Positions 17,069 through 25,840 of a DNA stretch of 64,000 nucleotides are shown here, one piece after another. The first letter of the stretch is position 1, and each line of letters opens with the position of its first letter. The translations under genes and the position numbers were made by a program. The notes under the pieces were generated by a model that worked only from the letters and a program-made list of their open reading frames with translations, was not told where the DNA came from and did not search any database. Origin of the DNA: Microbacterium hominis NBRC 15708 (GTDB taxonomy: Bacteria > Actinomycetota > Actinomycetes > Actinomycetales > Microbacteriaceae); assembly GCF_001592125.1 (NCBI RefSeq), contig NZ_BCWI01000005.1, positions 124,001-188,000 of the forward strand, given 5' to 3'.

Positions 17069-17674
17069 GTGAGCACGGACGACGAGGCGGTGATCGGTCG
17101 GCGCGGACTGCAGCCGAAGGGCGTCGCCCGCCGCCAGGAGATCCTCGACCGCGCGATCGAGGTCTTCCGCGAGCGCGGCGCCGACGGCACGTCGCTGCGG
17201 CGCATCGCAGAGGCGATCGGCGTCTCGCACGCCGCCCTGCTGCACTACTTCGACTCGCGCGAGCAGCTGCTCGTCGCCGTCTACGCGCACGCCGAGGCCC
17301 GCCGCAACGCGACGGCGAGCCCGTCCGGCCCGCCGGGCGTGGACACCATGATCGACGCCGCGATCGCCAACGTCGACGTGCCGGGGCTCGTCCAGCTCTA
17401 CTCGACCCTGCTCGCCGCCTCGCTGGAGGCCGGCAACGACGTCGGGCGTGAGTTCTTCTCCGCACGCTTCGACCGGGTGCGCGCGGAGCTGACCGCCTCT
17501 TTCCGCACGCAGCAGGCGGCCGGCGACATCCGCGACGACGTGCCCGCCGAAGACCTCGCCGCCCTGCTGATCGCGGCATCCGACGGTCTGCAGATCCAGT
17601 GGCTGCTCGAGCCGTCCCTCGGACTCAGCGACACCCTGCGCACCTTCGCGCGCCTGCTCCAGTCGCCCCGCTGA
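17069..17674 (+). CDS. TetR-family transcriptional regulator
   Basis: A 201-residue repressor. N-terminal HTH at about residues 20-65 (ILDRAIEVFRERG, TSLRRIAEAIGVSHAALLHYF), then an all-helical ligand domain with low similarity to others. The GTG at 17069 is supported by TAGGTT 7 bases upstream. It is likely to bind the 26-bp palindrome at 17016-17041, controlling itself and the divergent sugar oxidation genes. The inducer is probably a substrate of that pathway. Confidence 0.88.
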   Translation: MSTDDEAVIGRRGLQPKGVARRQEILDRAIEVFRERGADGTSLRRIAEAIGVSHAALLHYFDSREQLLVAVYAHAEARRNATASPSGPPGVDTMIDAAIANVDVPGLVQLYSTLLAASLEAGNDVGREFFSARFDRVRAELTASFRTQQAAGDIRDDVPAEDLAALLIAASDGLQIQWLLEPSLGLSDTLRTFARLLQSPR

Positions 17675-17685
17675 GGCCGGCGCCC

Positions 17686-17691
17686 TAGCCT
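17686..17691 (+). promoter_or_regulatory. -10 box TAGCCT, leaderless start
   Basis: TAnnnT ending 6 bases before the ATG of the PhzF-like gene. Confidence 0.5.
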
Positions 17692-17697
17692 GGGACG

Positions 17698-18567
17698 ATG
17701 ACCGTTCCCGACGTCCTGCGCTACGCCGCCTTCACCTCCGACCCCGAGGGCGGCAACCCGGCCGGCGTGGTGCTCGACGCACGCGGGCTCGACGCGGCGA
17801 CCATGCAGCGGATCGCGGCCGAGGTCGACTTCGCCGAGACCGCCTTCGTGATCGGCACCCGCGAAGACGGCGCCCGCCGCATCCGCTACTTCTCCCCCAT
17901 CGCCGAGGTGCCGTTCTGCGGGCATGCGACGGTGGCCACCGCGGTCGCCGTCGCCGAACGCGGCGACCTCGCGGGAGACGCCATCGTGTTCGCCACCCCC
18001 GTGGGCGACATCCGCATCGAGCTCGAACGGGACGCCGACGGCATCCGCGCCGCGTTCACGAGCGTGCCGCCGTCGGTGCGTCCGCTGCCGATCGAGGACC
18101 GCGACGCGATCCTCGACCTGCTCGCTCTGGCGTCGTCCGACCTCGATCCGGCGCTCCCGCCGCGCCTCAGCGACGCCGGGAACCCCCACCCCGTGATCGC
18201 GCTCGCCGACCGGCGGGTCTTCGACGGCTTCCGCTTCGACCCCGATCGCGTCCGAGCGCTCCTGGACGAGCGGGGGTGGCCCGCCACGATCGCGGTCGTC
18301 CACCGCCTCGGCGACGACCGCTTCGTGGCGCGCAACCTGTTCCCCGTCGGCCGCATCACGGAGGACCCGGCCACCGGATCCGCCGCCGCGGCGGTCGGCG
18401 CGTACCTGCGGGAGCTGCATGCGGTCCGCGTGCCCGCCCGTGTCACCATCGCGCAGGGCGCCCACGTCGGTCGCCCGGGGCTGCTGACCGTCGACATCCC
18501 CGCCCACGGCGGCATCCGCGTGTCGGGCGCCGCCGTGCTCATGCCATCGCCTTCAGGGTCGCGATGA
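17698..18567 (+). CDS. PhzF-family isomerase-like protein
   Basis: A 289-residue protein of the PhzF/diaminopimelate-epimerase fold. Seen: GGNPAGVVLDA at residues 18-28, the catalytic-region DFAETAFV, PFCGHATVATA, and the second-domain signature EDPATGSAAAAVGAYL. No phenazine genes are nearby, so it belongs to the broad PhzF-like group of unknown substrate. Its 3' end overlaps the convergent lysyltransferase-type gene by 29 bases. Confidence 0.87.
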   Translation: MTVPDVLRYAAFTSDPEGGNPAGVVLDARGLDAATMQRIAAEVDFAETAFVIGTREDGARRIRYFSPIAEVPFCGHATVATAVAVAERGDLAGDAIVFATPVGDIRIELERDADGIRAAFTSVPPSVRPLPIEDRDAILDLLALASSDLDPALPPRLSDAGNPHPVIALADRRVFDGFRFDPDRVRALLDERGWPATIAVVHRLGDDRFVARNLFPVGRITEDPATGSAAAAVGAYLRELHAVRVPARVTIAQGAHVGRPGLLTVDIPAHGGIRVSGAAVLMPSPSGSR

Positions 18568-19933
18568 CGCCGCGCAGGCGCAGGTCCGGGACGTAGGTCT
18601 TGACGAGGGCCGGAGCGATGCGGCCCAACTGCACGGTCTCGGGGAAGCACATCCACAGCGGCTCGTGGGCGGCGCCGAACTTGGACTTGAACCTCTCCAG
18701 CGACGAGAAGCCGTACGCCGGCTCGAGCGCGCGCACGACGCGGCGCGACAGACGCCCGCGCGTCGCCCCGTCGTGCGGCGCCAGCGGCGTGCCCGAGAGA
18801 CTGACCGTCGGCACCCCGTCGGCCTCGGCCCGGCGGACGGTCGAGACGATCGCGAACTCCATCGCGCCCGGCATCGCATGCTCGGCGCGCCGCATCACAT
18901 CGAGCGTCCATCCCACCACGACGCCGTCGCACCGACGCGGAAGCCAGCTGGTGACCGCGTGCACGCGGCCGTCCGCGGCGCGCGCGAGCATGAGACGCAC
19001 GTCGCGATCGCGCAGCTCGTCGAGGCCGCCCAGCGTGAAGCCCATCTCCGGCAGCGCTCGGCCGTGGGCCCACACGGCGCAGATCTCCTCGACCTGAGCG
19101 CGGGTCGGCTCGTCGAGATCGACGTAACGGGTCCAGACCGCCTCGACCCCCTCCCGCGCCGCCCGGTTGACGGCCGTCCGCAGGTCCTGACGCCGCTTGC
19201 CCGCCACGCTGAAGCCCGCGGTGGCGAGCACGGCCTCGGTTCCTACCGGCATCCGCGACCATCCGACCGCGTCGAGGGCGCCGGCCGTCTCGTCGTGCAC
19301 GCTGTAGAAGACCGGCGTCCAGCCGCGCTCCTCGCAGAACGCCGCGAAGGAGCGGACGGCGGCCGCGCGGTCGGTGCAGATCGGATCGCCCACGGTGATC
19401 GCGACCCCGTGGCGCACCCGGTAGGCGACGACCGCACCATCCGACCCGATCCAGATCGAGTTGCCGGCCCACGTCGCCATGTGCGCGAACGCGCCCGAGC
19501 CGTCGCGCACGAGCGTGTCGCGGACCGCGGAGCGCTCCTCGGCGGTCGGCACCGGGGCCGAGCGGCGGATGACGGCGCGCACCCCGAGCACGACGATCAG
19601 GGCCGCGAGGGCGGGGAAGATGCCGGCGAGCACGAGCACGATCCGCCACTCCCCCCGCGGATCGCCGAGCCCCGGCGCGAGGATCGTCCCGTCGGCGGCG
19701 AGGTCGACGATCTCCGCGAACACCGTCACGGCGACGAACAGCAGCACGCCGCCGGCCACGACGACGCCGGTCACGCGACCGATGGCGATCAGCAGCACGC
19801 TCACGACCAGGAGGGCGGCCGTCAGCGGGGCGACGGCCGGATCGACGGCCGCCCCGGTGCGCGCCAGCACCCCGCTCGCGTCGGGCGCGAGCGTCACGAG
19901 AGCACTCGCCACGACGACCACCGCGGAGGCCAT
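18539..19933 (-). CDS. phosphatidylglycerol lysyltransferase-type protein (DUF2156)
   Basis: A 464-residue protein: three or four membrane helices in the first 110 residues, then a cytoplasmic double-GNAT DUF2156 domain like the C-terminal part of MprF and LysX. This domain moves an amino acid from aminoacyl-tRNA to phosphatidylglycerol, changing surface charge. Seen: ITVGDPIC, GKRRQDLRTAVNRA, SGTPLAPHD, and LERFKSKFGA. The ATG at 19933 forms TGATG with the stop of the upstream membrane gene, a sign of coupling; GTG codons at 20002 or 20005 would add 23-24 residues. Amino acid specificity is unknown. Confidence 0.8.
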   Translation of the reverse strand: MASAVVVVASALVTLAPDASGVLARTGAAVDPAVAPLTAALLVVSVLLIAIGRVTGVVVAGGVLLFVAVTVFAEIVDLAADGTILAPGLGDPRGEWRIVLVLAGIFPALAALIVVLGVRAVIRRSAPVPTAEERSAVRDTLVRDGSGAFAHMATWAGNSIWIGSDGAVVAYRVRHGVAITVGDPICTDRAAAVRSFAAFCEERGWTPVFYSVHDETAGALDAVGWSRMPVGTEAVLATAGFSVAGKRRQDLRTAVNRAAREGVEAVWTRYVDLDEPTRAQVEEICAVWAHGRALPEMGFTLGGLDELRDRDVRLMLARAADGRVHAVTSWLPRRCDGVVVGWTLDVMRRAEHAMPGAMEFAIVSTVRRAEADGVPTVSLSGTPLAPHDGATRGRLSRRVVRALEPAYGFSSLERFKSKFGAAHEPLWMCFPETVQLGRIAPALVKTYVPDLRLRGVIATLKAMA

Positions 19934-20526
19934 CAGGCGCCGCCACGTGCTCCGCGTCGCGGCGGGCCAGGGCGCCGCGGCGTGCGCGCTCGAGGGTGAC
20001 ACCACGGCGCCGCCGCGAGAGCCAGCCCGAACGCGACGACGCGGGACAGGTCGGACGCGTGGCCGTTGACGAGCAGCATCGCCACCACGAACGTCGCCGC
20101 GACCCAGCGGATGCGGCGACGGGTCGCCAGACGCAGCGCGCCGGAGACGGTCACCACCAGCAGCACCGTCGTGACCGAGGGCGTCCACGCCGGATAGTGG
20201 AGGGCGTCGTCGGACAGGGATTCGCCGACGCCCGCGAGGGCCGACAGCACGCCCCACGACAGCACCACGGCGACCGCCGTGCCCACCGAGGCGGCCAGCG
20301 CGGCGCGCACGCTTCCCCCCTGCCGTTCGGCGACCGCGAGCACGGCGATCAGCGCGGCCCACGACAGCACGCGCCCGATCACATCCTCGGGGGCGAGCCC
20401 ATCGGCCAGGCCGGAGCTCGCGACGCCGACGCCGAGCACACCGACCGCGACGGTCAGCGACAGCGGGTGGCGCACGGCCGCGCGGGCGGCGGCGCGGGCG
20501 AGGGAGACGGTGCGTGCAGTGGTCAC
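19933..20526 (-). CDS. rhomboid-like/MprF N-terminal-type membrane protein
   Basis: A 197-residue protein with about six membrane helices and a basic Pro-rich tail. It lacks a rhomboid GxSG catalytic serine that I can see. Its stop overlaps the next start by one base. In actinobacteria such segments are often fused to the DUF2156 synthase domain as the lipid flippase-like part; here they are two genes. The GTG at 20526 is the chosen start, although the ribosome binding site (GAGGG) is very close to it. Confidence 0.6.
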   Translation of the reverse strand: MTTARTVSLARAAARAAVRHPLSLTVAVGVLGVGVASSGLADGLAPEDVIGRVLSWAALIAVLAVAERQGGSVRAALAASVGTAVAVVLSWGVLSALAGVGESLSDDALHYPAWTPSVTTVLLVVTVSGALRLATRRRIRWVAATFVVAMLLVNGHASDLSRVVAFGLALAAAPWCHPRARTPRRPGPPRRGARGGA

Positions 20527-20703
20527 ACCCTCGATCCCACTGCGTACGGGGCACGGGCACATCGGCCGATCGGCGGGAGCAAACCACCCGGTCGGCGGCG
20601 AAGGATCCCGTCGTCCGGCAGCAGAATGGAGGACGTGGCGGCGGTCACGGCTGCGGCCGGGTCGCGCTCGCCTCCCGGGACGAGACGACAGGCAGGTGCA
20701 GGG

Positions 20704-21366
20704 ATGATCCGTGTCATCATCGTCGACGACGAAGCGCTCGTGCGCAGCGGCTTCACGATGATCCTCAACGCCACCCCCGACATCCGCGTCGTGGCGAGCG
20801 CGACGGGGGTCGACGCGTGGGAGGTCATCGAGGCCGAACGCCCCGACGTCCTCCTCCTCGACATCCGGATGCCGCAGGTCGACGGGCTGACGCTGCTGAG
20901 CGCGCTGGCGGCGCTGCCCGATCGACCCGCGATCGCGATGCTCACCACGTTCGACGCGGACGAGTACGTCATGACCGCGCTGAACTCCGGCGCGTCCGGC
21001 TTCCTCCTCAAGGACACCGAGCCGGAGCAGCTCGCCCAGTACGTGCGCGCCCTCGCCGCCGGCGGCGTCGTCCTCGCGCCGCGCGCCTCGCAGCGGCTGC
21101 TTCAGGCGCACCCCGGGCTCGCGTCGAAGACGGATGCCGAAGCCGAACGCGTCTCGTCGCTGACCGAACGCGAGCAGCAGGTGCTCGCGCTCGTCGCGGA
21201 GGGACTCTCGAACGCCGAGATCGGTGCGCGCCTCTACCTGGGCGCGGGCACCGTCAAGGATCACGTCAGCGCCATCCTCGCCAAGCTCGGCGTCGCCGGC
21301 CGCGTGCAGGCCGCTCTCGCGGCTCAGCGCGCCGGTCTCCTCGACGACCGGGAGGCCTCCTCGTGA
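20704..21366 (+). CDS. two-component response regulator, NarL/LuxR type
   Basis: A 220-residue regulator. Receiver domain at residues 1-120 with acidic pair D8-D9, phosphorylation site D53 in LLDIRMP, and conserved Thr and Lys (LTTFD, LLKDTE). LuxR-type HTH at about 150-210 (LTEREQQVLALVAEGLSNAEIG is the usual signature). It overlaps the kinase gene by 4 bases (GTGA), so they are a pair. It may control the divergent membrane/lysyltransferase genes, but no site was identified. Confidence 0.93.
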   Translation: MIRVIIVDDEALVRSGFTMILNATPDIRVVASATGVDAWEVIEAERPDVLLLDIRMPQVDGLTLLSALAALPDRPAIAMLTTFDADEYVMTALNSGASGFLLKDTEPEQLAQYVRALAAGGVVLAPRASQRLLQAHPGLASKTDAEAERVSSLTEREQQVLALVAEGLSNAEIGARLYLGAGTVKDHVSAILAKLGVAGRVQAALAAQRAGLLDDREASS

Positions 21367-22478
21367 GCGCCCTGGCCGCGTGGTGGCGCCGGATCCCCCC
21401 GGTGGTCGTCGACCTGCTGACGGTCACCGTGGCCGCCGCCGACGTGTACCTGTCCGCCGACACCGAGGATCCCTTCGCCTACGTCGCCTGCGTCGTGGCC
21501 TGCGCCGCGCTCCTCATCCGGCGACGCTGGCCGCTCTGGGCGTTCGCGCTGACCGTCCCGGCCGCCCTGATCTCCAACATCCTCGCCGCGCCCGTGATCG
21601 CCCTGTTCAGCCTGTCGGTGCGCAGCCGCACGCGGTGGATCCTCGTCGCCGCGGGCGCCGTGTTCGCGGCGGCCGAGGCGATCGGCTGGCCCCTCACGGC
21701 GCGGCTGGTCGGGGATCAGAGCTGGACGGCGGTGACGTTCTTCTATCAGCTCGCCACCGCCGCCGCGCCGATCCTGCTCGGTCAGCTCGTGCAGACGGCC
21801 GCCACGCTGCGCGCGCGCATCGAGGAGATCGAGACGACGAAGCGTCACGAGCGCGAGCTCTACGCCCAGACGGTGCTCGCCCGGGAACGCAACCAGCTCG
21901 CCCGAGAGATGCACGACGTCGTCTCGCACCAGGTCAGCCTGATCGCCGTCCAAGCCTCCGCGCTGCAGATGACGACCGCCGACCCCGCGGTGCGGGAGGC
22001 GGCGGCATCCATTCGGCGCCTCAGCTCGACGACCTTGGAGGAGCTGCGGTCGATGGTGATGCTCCTGCGCGCCGCCGGCACGCGCAGCCCCGGGCTGGCC
22101 CCGCAGCCGACGCTGGCCGAGCTGCCCGGACTCATCGGGTCGAGCGGCCTGCCCATCACCGTGACCGGCGCCGCCCCGGAGGCGACCAGCGCCGCGGCCC
22201 AACGGGCCGTGTACCGCACGGTGCAGGAGGCGCTGACGAACGCCCGCAAGCACGCGCCCGGCTCGCCCATCACGGTGGCGCTCTGGCAGAACGATCAGGC
22301 GTGGGGCGTGACGGTGCGAAACGGCGCCGGGACGGCCCGCCCGCTCGAGCTGCCGGGCGGCGGCATCGGGCTGCGCGGGCTGCGCGAGCGCGCCGAGATC
22401 CTCGGCGGCACCCTCGACGCGCGGGCGGAGGCGGAGGGATTCGTCGTGGAGCTGTCGCTGCCGCGCCAGCTCAGCTGA
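21363..22478 (+). CDS. sensor histidine kinase, NarL-partner type
   Basis: A 371-residue kinase. Five or six membrane helices in residues 10-145 with almost no external domain, a short coiled linker, then HisKA_3 with the phospho-accepting His in REMHDVVSHQVS, and a HATPase domain ending GIGLRGLRERAEILGG. With so small an outside region it probably senses the membrane or cell envelope. GTG start, overlapping the regulator stop. Confidence 0.92.
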   Translation: MSALAAWWRRIPPVVVDLLTVTVAAADVYLSADTEDPFAYVACVVACAALLIRRRWPLWAFALTVPAALISNILAAPVIALFSLSVRSRTRWILVAAGAVFAAAEAIGWPLTARLVGDQSWTAVTFFYQLATAAAPILLGQLVQTAATLRARIEEIETTKRHERELYAQTVLARERNQLAREMHDVVSHQVSLIAVQASALQMTTADPAVREAAASIRRLSSTTLEELRSMVMLLRAAGTRSPGLAPQPTLAELPGLIGSSGLPITVTGAAPEATSAAAQRAVYRTVQEALTNARKHAPGSPITVALWQNDQAWGVTVRNGAGTARPLELPGGGIGLRGLRERAEILGGTLDARAEAEGFVVELSLPRQLS

Positions 22479-22491
22479 CGGCCGTGCGTCG

Positions 22492-23094
22492 TCAGCTCGA
22501 ACCCCGGCGACGGTAGCCCGGGGCGGGCGGCGGCGCGGCATCCGCCTCCCGGCGCGTCAGCCGCGCGGGGTCGAGGATGAACAGGGCGATCAGCGCGAGC
22601 GCGATGCCCCCGGCCACGAAGAGGCCCTGGGTGCTCTGCAGCAGCAGGGTGACGTAGCCGAGCGCGACCACGTGGAACACGTAGCGTCCGGCGCTGGTCA
22701 CGGTGTACGGCTGAGGGTCGTCGACGTCGTTGGCATCGCCGCGCAGCACGAACGAGAAGGTCCCGTCGCCGAGATCGGTGCTCGAGACGAGCCGGTGCGT
22801 CACGAGTCCCAGCCCTCGGGGCCGTTCGACGGTGACGATGTCGCCCGGCACGAACTCCGCGGCCGCCACCGACTGCGTGAACACGACCGCCCCGACCGGG
22901 ATCTCCGGCTCCATCGAGCCGGAGATGACGACGACGGGGCGGATGCCGGTGATCAGCGCGAGCGCGAAGACCGCGATGCACACCACGCCGAGCAGCGCCG
23001 CGATCGTCAGCAGGCCGGAACGGATCGCCGCGTAGACGCGGAGCCCGGGCGACAGGCGGGGGCGGGCGTCGCCGTCTGCGGGCGCGGGTGTCAC
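22492..23094 (-). CDS. sipW: SipW-type signal peptidase I
   Basis: A 200-residue membrane signal peptidase of the archaeal/ER type that uses Ser and His rather than Ser and Lys. Ser60 lies in SGSMEP, His100 in LVTHRLV, and an Asp pair follows in RGDANDVDDP. One membrane helix at about residues 20-45 and one or two at the C-terminus (FVAGGIALALIALFI). In Bacillus SipW processes the fibre protein TasA; here the five upstream exported proteins share one unusual signal peptide form and are its likely substrates. The GTG at 23094 overlaps the upstream stop by 4 bases. Confidence 0.88.
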   Translation of the reverse strand: MTPAPADGDARPRLSPGLRVYAAIRSGLLTIAALLGVVCIAVFALALITGIRPVVVISGSMEPEIPVGAVVFTQSVAAAEFVPGDIVTVERPRGLGLVTHRLVSSTDLGDGTFSFVLRGDANDVDDPQPYTVTSAGRYVFHVVALGYVTLLLQSTQGLFVAGGIALALIALFILDPARLTRREADAAPPPAPGYRRRGSS

Positions 23095-23768
23095 GGAGTC
23101 ACCGAGGCCGCGCCGAAGCGTACGCTCAGGAGCGATCGACCACCGTTCAGCGACGCGGTCTCGGGCTCGTCGAGGTAGTGGATCTCCAGGTGCACGGCGC
23201 CGGCGCTGCCGGTCGCCCCCGCGATGTACGCGGCCCCGTCCGCCAGCGGTGCCGCGCCGCGCGGCGCCAGCACCGCGAGGGTTCCCGTCGCCTCGGCCAG
23301 AGTGGCGTCGGCGAAGATCACGGCACCGGCGGCATCCGTCGCGGTGAAGCGCAGCCACGGGGTGATGTCGGGGTCGGCCGAGCCGGACCCCTGGCTGACG
23401 ACGGTGACGGCGACCTCGGCGCCGAGACGCTCGGTGTTGTTGATCACGGGGATGTCGACGCTCACCGTGCCTCCGGGCATGAGCTCATCGCCCGCGGCGA
23501 CGGGCCAGCTCAGCGGCGCCGACGACGGCGCCACGTGCACGAGCCCGGTCTGGTCGACCAGGGCGACCTCGAAGGTGCCGTCGAATCCGATGCCCTCGCT
23601 CGCCTCGCCGCTCAGGTTGAGGGATGCACGGTCGGCGAGGGCCGCCGCCGACACGGAGACCGCGCCGGCCAGCAGGAGTCCTCCGGACAGCACCACCGCG
23701 ACCGCGTTCCTGCGCGTCGCGCGCCGCCGGCGCCGGGTCTCGCGTGTGCGCTCACGACGGGTGCTCAT
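23091..23768 (-). CDS. SipW-dependent exported protein, TasA/CalY-like (A)
   Basis: A 225-residue exported protein. A very basic N-terminus (about 13 Arg in 20 residues), hydrophobic stretch, then SAAALADRASLNLSG, the form of a SipW-type signal. The mature part is beta-rich and contains PGGTVSVDIPVINN, close to PGDTISVDIPFRN in the operon's first protein (27106-27726), so the two are paralogs. Overlaps both neighbours by 4 bases. GGAGGG precedes the ATG. Probably a fibre or matrix subunit; function is inferred. Confidence 0.75.
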   Translation of the reverse strand: MSTRRERTRETRRRRRATRRNAVAVVLSGGLLLAGAVSVSAAALADRASLNLSGEASEGIGFDGTFEVALVDQTGLVHVAPSSAPLSWPVAAGDELMPGGTVSVDIPVINNTERLGAEVAVTVVSQGSGSADPDITPWLRFTATDAAGAVIFADATLAEATGTLAVLAPRGAAPLADGAAYIAGATGSAGAVHLEIHYLDEPETASLNGGRSLLSVRFGAASVTP

Positions 23769-24454
23769 CGCGTCCCTCCTTCGTTCTCGACGTTCTCTCG
23801 GTCGCGACGGCGGCGGGCGAGCAGCAGGATGCCGATCGCCAGGGCCAGCGCGGCTGCCACCAGGACGCCCGACGCCCAGACCCCACCGGTGGTCGCCAGC
23901 CGGTCGGGTTGCGCCTCCGCGGCCTGCGCGTCGAACCGGAACGTCAGCGTGCCCCCGGCGTTCTGGTACTCGTCGCCCGCCTCGATGGGCAGCGCGACGA
24001 GGCCGTCGAGCCGATAGGTCTCTCCGGCGGCGAGCGCCGGCAGCTCGACGCTGGTGCCGACGGCGTCGCCCGCCGCGGCGGCCACCACGGCGACACCCGT
24101 CGAGGTGTCCGACAGTCGCAGACGCAACGGCTCGGGGCCCGAGAACAGGCGTTCCGCCTCGCCCTCGATGCGCACGCTCAGCGAGATCTCGCCGCCCGAC
24201 ACGTTGCGCACGGCCATCTGCCAGCTCTGCTCCTCACCGGGAGCAGGTGCCTCGATCGTGACCGTCGCGGGCGTCGCATCGATCAGCGGCGACGACGCGG
24301 CGGCGCCCGACGCAGAGGAGCCGGCGGCGATCAGCCCGAGCAGGCCGGCGACGACGAACGCGGGGAGCGCTCGTCGACGTCGGGCCGGTGCGGCCGCGGT
24401 GTTCGTCGTTCCCACAGGGTGTCCCGTCGTCGAGGTGGAGGAGTGTGCGCGCAT
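23765..24454 (-). CDS. LATTG sortase-anchored surface protein
   Basis: A 229-residue surface protein. Signal peptide at about residues 25-55, a beta-sandwich-like ectodomain (TVTIEAPAPGEE, EISLSVRIEG, LPALAAGETYRLDG), then LATTG, a membrane helix, and an RRRR tail: a complete sorting signal of the LAxTG kind used by class E sortases of actinobacteria. Its ectodomain resembles that of the sigma-factor fusion encoded at 27954-29390. It may tie the operon's secreted products to the wall, or be the binding partner of the sensor. No sortase is encoded in the window. Confidence 0.8.
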   Translation of the reverse strand: MRAHSSTSTTGHPVGTTNTAAAPARRRRALPAFVVAGLLGLIAAGSSASGAAASSPLIDATPATVTIEAPAPGEEQSWQMAVRNVSGGEISLSVRIEGEAERLFSGPEPLRLRLSDTSTGVAVVAAAAGDAVGTSVELPALAAGETYRLDGLVALPIEAGDEYQNAGGTLTFRFDAQAAEAQPDRLATTGGVWASGVLVAAALALAIGILLLARRRRDRENVENEGGTR

Positions 24455-24457
24455 CGG

Positions 24458-25840
24458 TCAGCCTTCCGTCCGGATGCCGGGCAGAGCGAGGGGCGTGAAG
24501 GTGCGACGGTCCAGCTCGGCGCCCGGAATGGCTCCGTCGCGCCCGTCGCCCCACCCGATCAGCACCGAGTCGCTCCGCGTCGCGTAGCTGGTGTCCCGAG
24601 ACCCGCCGATCCCGATCATGTCGGTGAGGGGAAGCTTGATCGGCGTGGAGGCGGCGGTCGTGCCCTGCCCCGTGGTGCCGTCCGGACGGATGTTGCCCGA
24701 GGCCGCCCAGCGGGCGTTGTCACCCCAGCCCCACACGTCGCCGTCGTCCGTCAGCACGAGGAAGTGGTAGTTGCCGGCCGAGACGCGCGCGACGGGGCCA
24801 TCGACGGTGATGGGCAGCACCTGGACGGCGGTCGCCGCCGTGGCCTCCCTGCCGAGCTGGCTGTAGTTGCGCGAGCCGAAGGTGTAGACGGTCCCGTCCC
24901 GGGTGAGGAGGGCGGCGGCCTGACGCGAGGAGGTGATCGCGACGATCGAGCAGGTGTCCTCGCCGTACACGGCCACCGCGGGCCCCTCGCACGACTCCGC
25001 GATCTCCGTGAGGGCGGGCACGAGCCTGGGCGTGTGGTTGTTGGTGGTGGAGGCGGTGCCCATCCCCGACTCGCCCCCGTAGCTGCGGCCCCACCAGTAC
25101 ACCTCGTTGTCGCGGGTGACGACCCAGGTGAGGCGCTGCCCGACGTGCATGGAGTGCACGTTGCTCATGACGAGATACGGAGAGTTGGGACCCGCCGACG
25201 TCGTGGTGCTCCCGTTCCCGGCCTGGCCGTACTGGCCCGAGCCCCACGTGTAGACCTTGCCGGACTCGGTGAGCACCGCCATCGTCGCCCGCATCGAGCC
25301 GATGTCGATCACCTTCTCGTCATCGGGGATGGCGACCTTCTGCGGTGTGTCTCGGTAGTCGGCGTTCCCTGTCGTCGAGCCGATGCCCAGACGCCCGAGT
25401 TTGTTCGATCCCCACGTGTAGACCTCGCCGGACTCCGTGAGCGCGCCGAAGGTACCGAAGGCGTCGCTCAGGTCGGACGCGCCGACCACCTTGGTGACGT
25501 TCGGCAGACTGTACACCGGCGTCGGCGCCGAGTTCGTGTCGTTCTGGACGCCGTTGCCGCTCATCCCTCTGTTCTTGTACCCCCACACCCAGACGTATCC
25601 GTCGGACAATGCCGCCGAGGTTCCGCTGAACTGGGTCGACACGGCCATGTACACCGCGGGGCTCGTGTAGGTGTCCGCGGCCGCCTCGGCGGTGTCGGTG
25701 TAGGCCGCCAGCGTGGGCTGCGGGGCTGCGACCGTGCTCGCCGTGGCCACCGCGAGCACGGCGGCGAGCACGGTGCCGCCGATGCGGCGACGCCGCGAGG
25801 ATCGGGAGGGCGTCGTCGGGGATGAAGAGTTCACGTTCAC
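24458..25840 (-). CDS. secreted RCC1-repeat propeller protein
   Basis: A 460-residue exported protein. An Arg-rich start and hydrophobic segment end in AAYTDTAEAAAD, the SipW-type pattern. Seven RCC1 repeats follow, each with a [VI]-x-x-[WF]-G core: GYVWVWG, GEVYTWG, GKVYTWG, NEVYWWG, GTVYTFG, GDVWGWG, SVLIGWG, which matches a seven-bladed beta-propeller. No wall anchor. Such propellers act as binding platforms; a role as an accessory or tip protein is inferred. GTG start overlapping the upstream stop by 4 bases. Confidence 0.85.
   Translation of the reverse strand: MNVNSSSPTTPSRSSRRRRIGGTVLAAVLAVATASTVAAPQPTLAAYTDTAEAAADTYTSPAVYMAVSTQFSGTSAALSDGYVWVWGYKNRGMSGNGVQNDTNSAPTPVYSLPNVTKVVGASDLSDAFGTFGALTESGEVYTWGSNKLGRLGIGSTTGNADYRDTPQKVAIPDDEKVIDIGSMRATMAVLTESGKVYTWGSGQYGQAGNGSTTTSAGPNSPYLVMSNVHSMHVGQRLTWVVTRDNEVYWWGRSYGGESGMGTASTTNNHTPRLVPALTEIAESCEGPAVAVYGEDTCSIVAITSSRQAAALLTRDGTVYTFGSRNYSQLGREATAATAVQVLPITVDGPVARVSAGNYHFLVLTDDGDVWGWGDNARWAASGNIRPDGTTGQGTTAASTPIKLPLTDMIGIGGSRDTSYATRSDSVLIGWGDGRDGAIPGAELDRRTFTPLALPGIRTEG

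Noticed and set aside
17698..18567. Phenazine biosynthesis
   Set aside because: Only a PhzF-like protein is present, and this family is widespread outside phenazine clusters.
19933..20005. 70-base overlap between the two membrane/lysyltransferase genes
   Set aside because: It exists only if GTG 20002 or 20005 is used; the ATG at 19933 gives a normal one-base TGATG junction.
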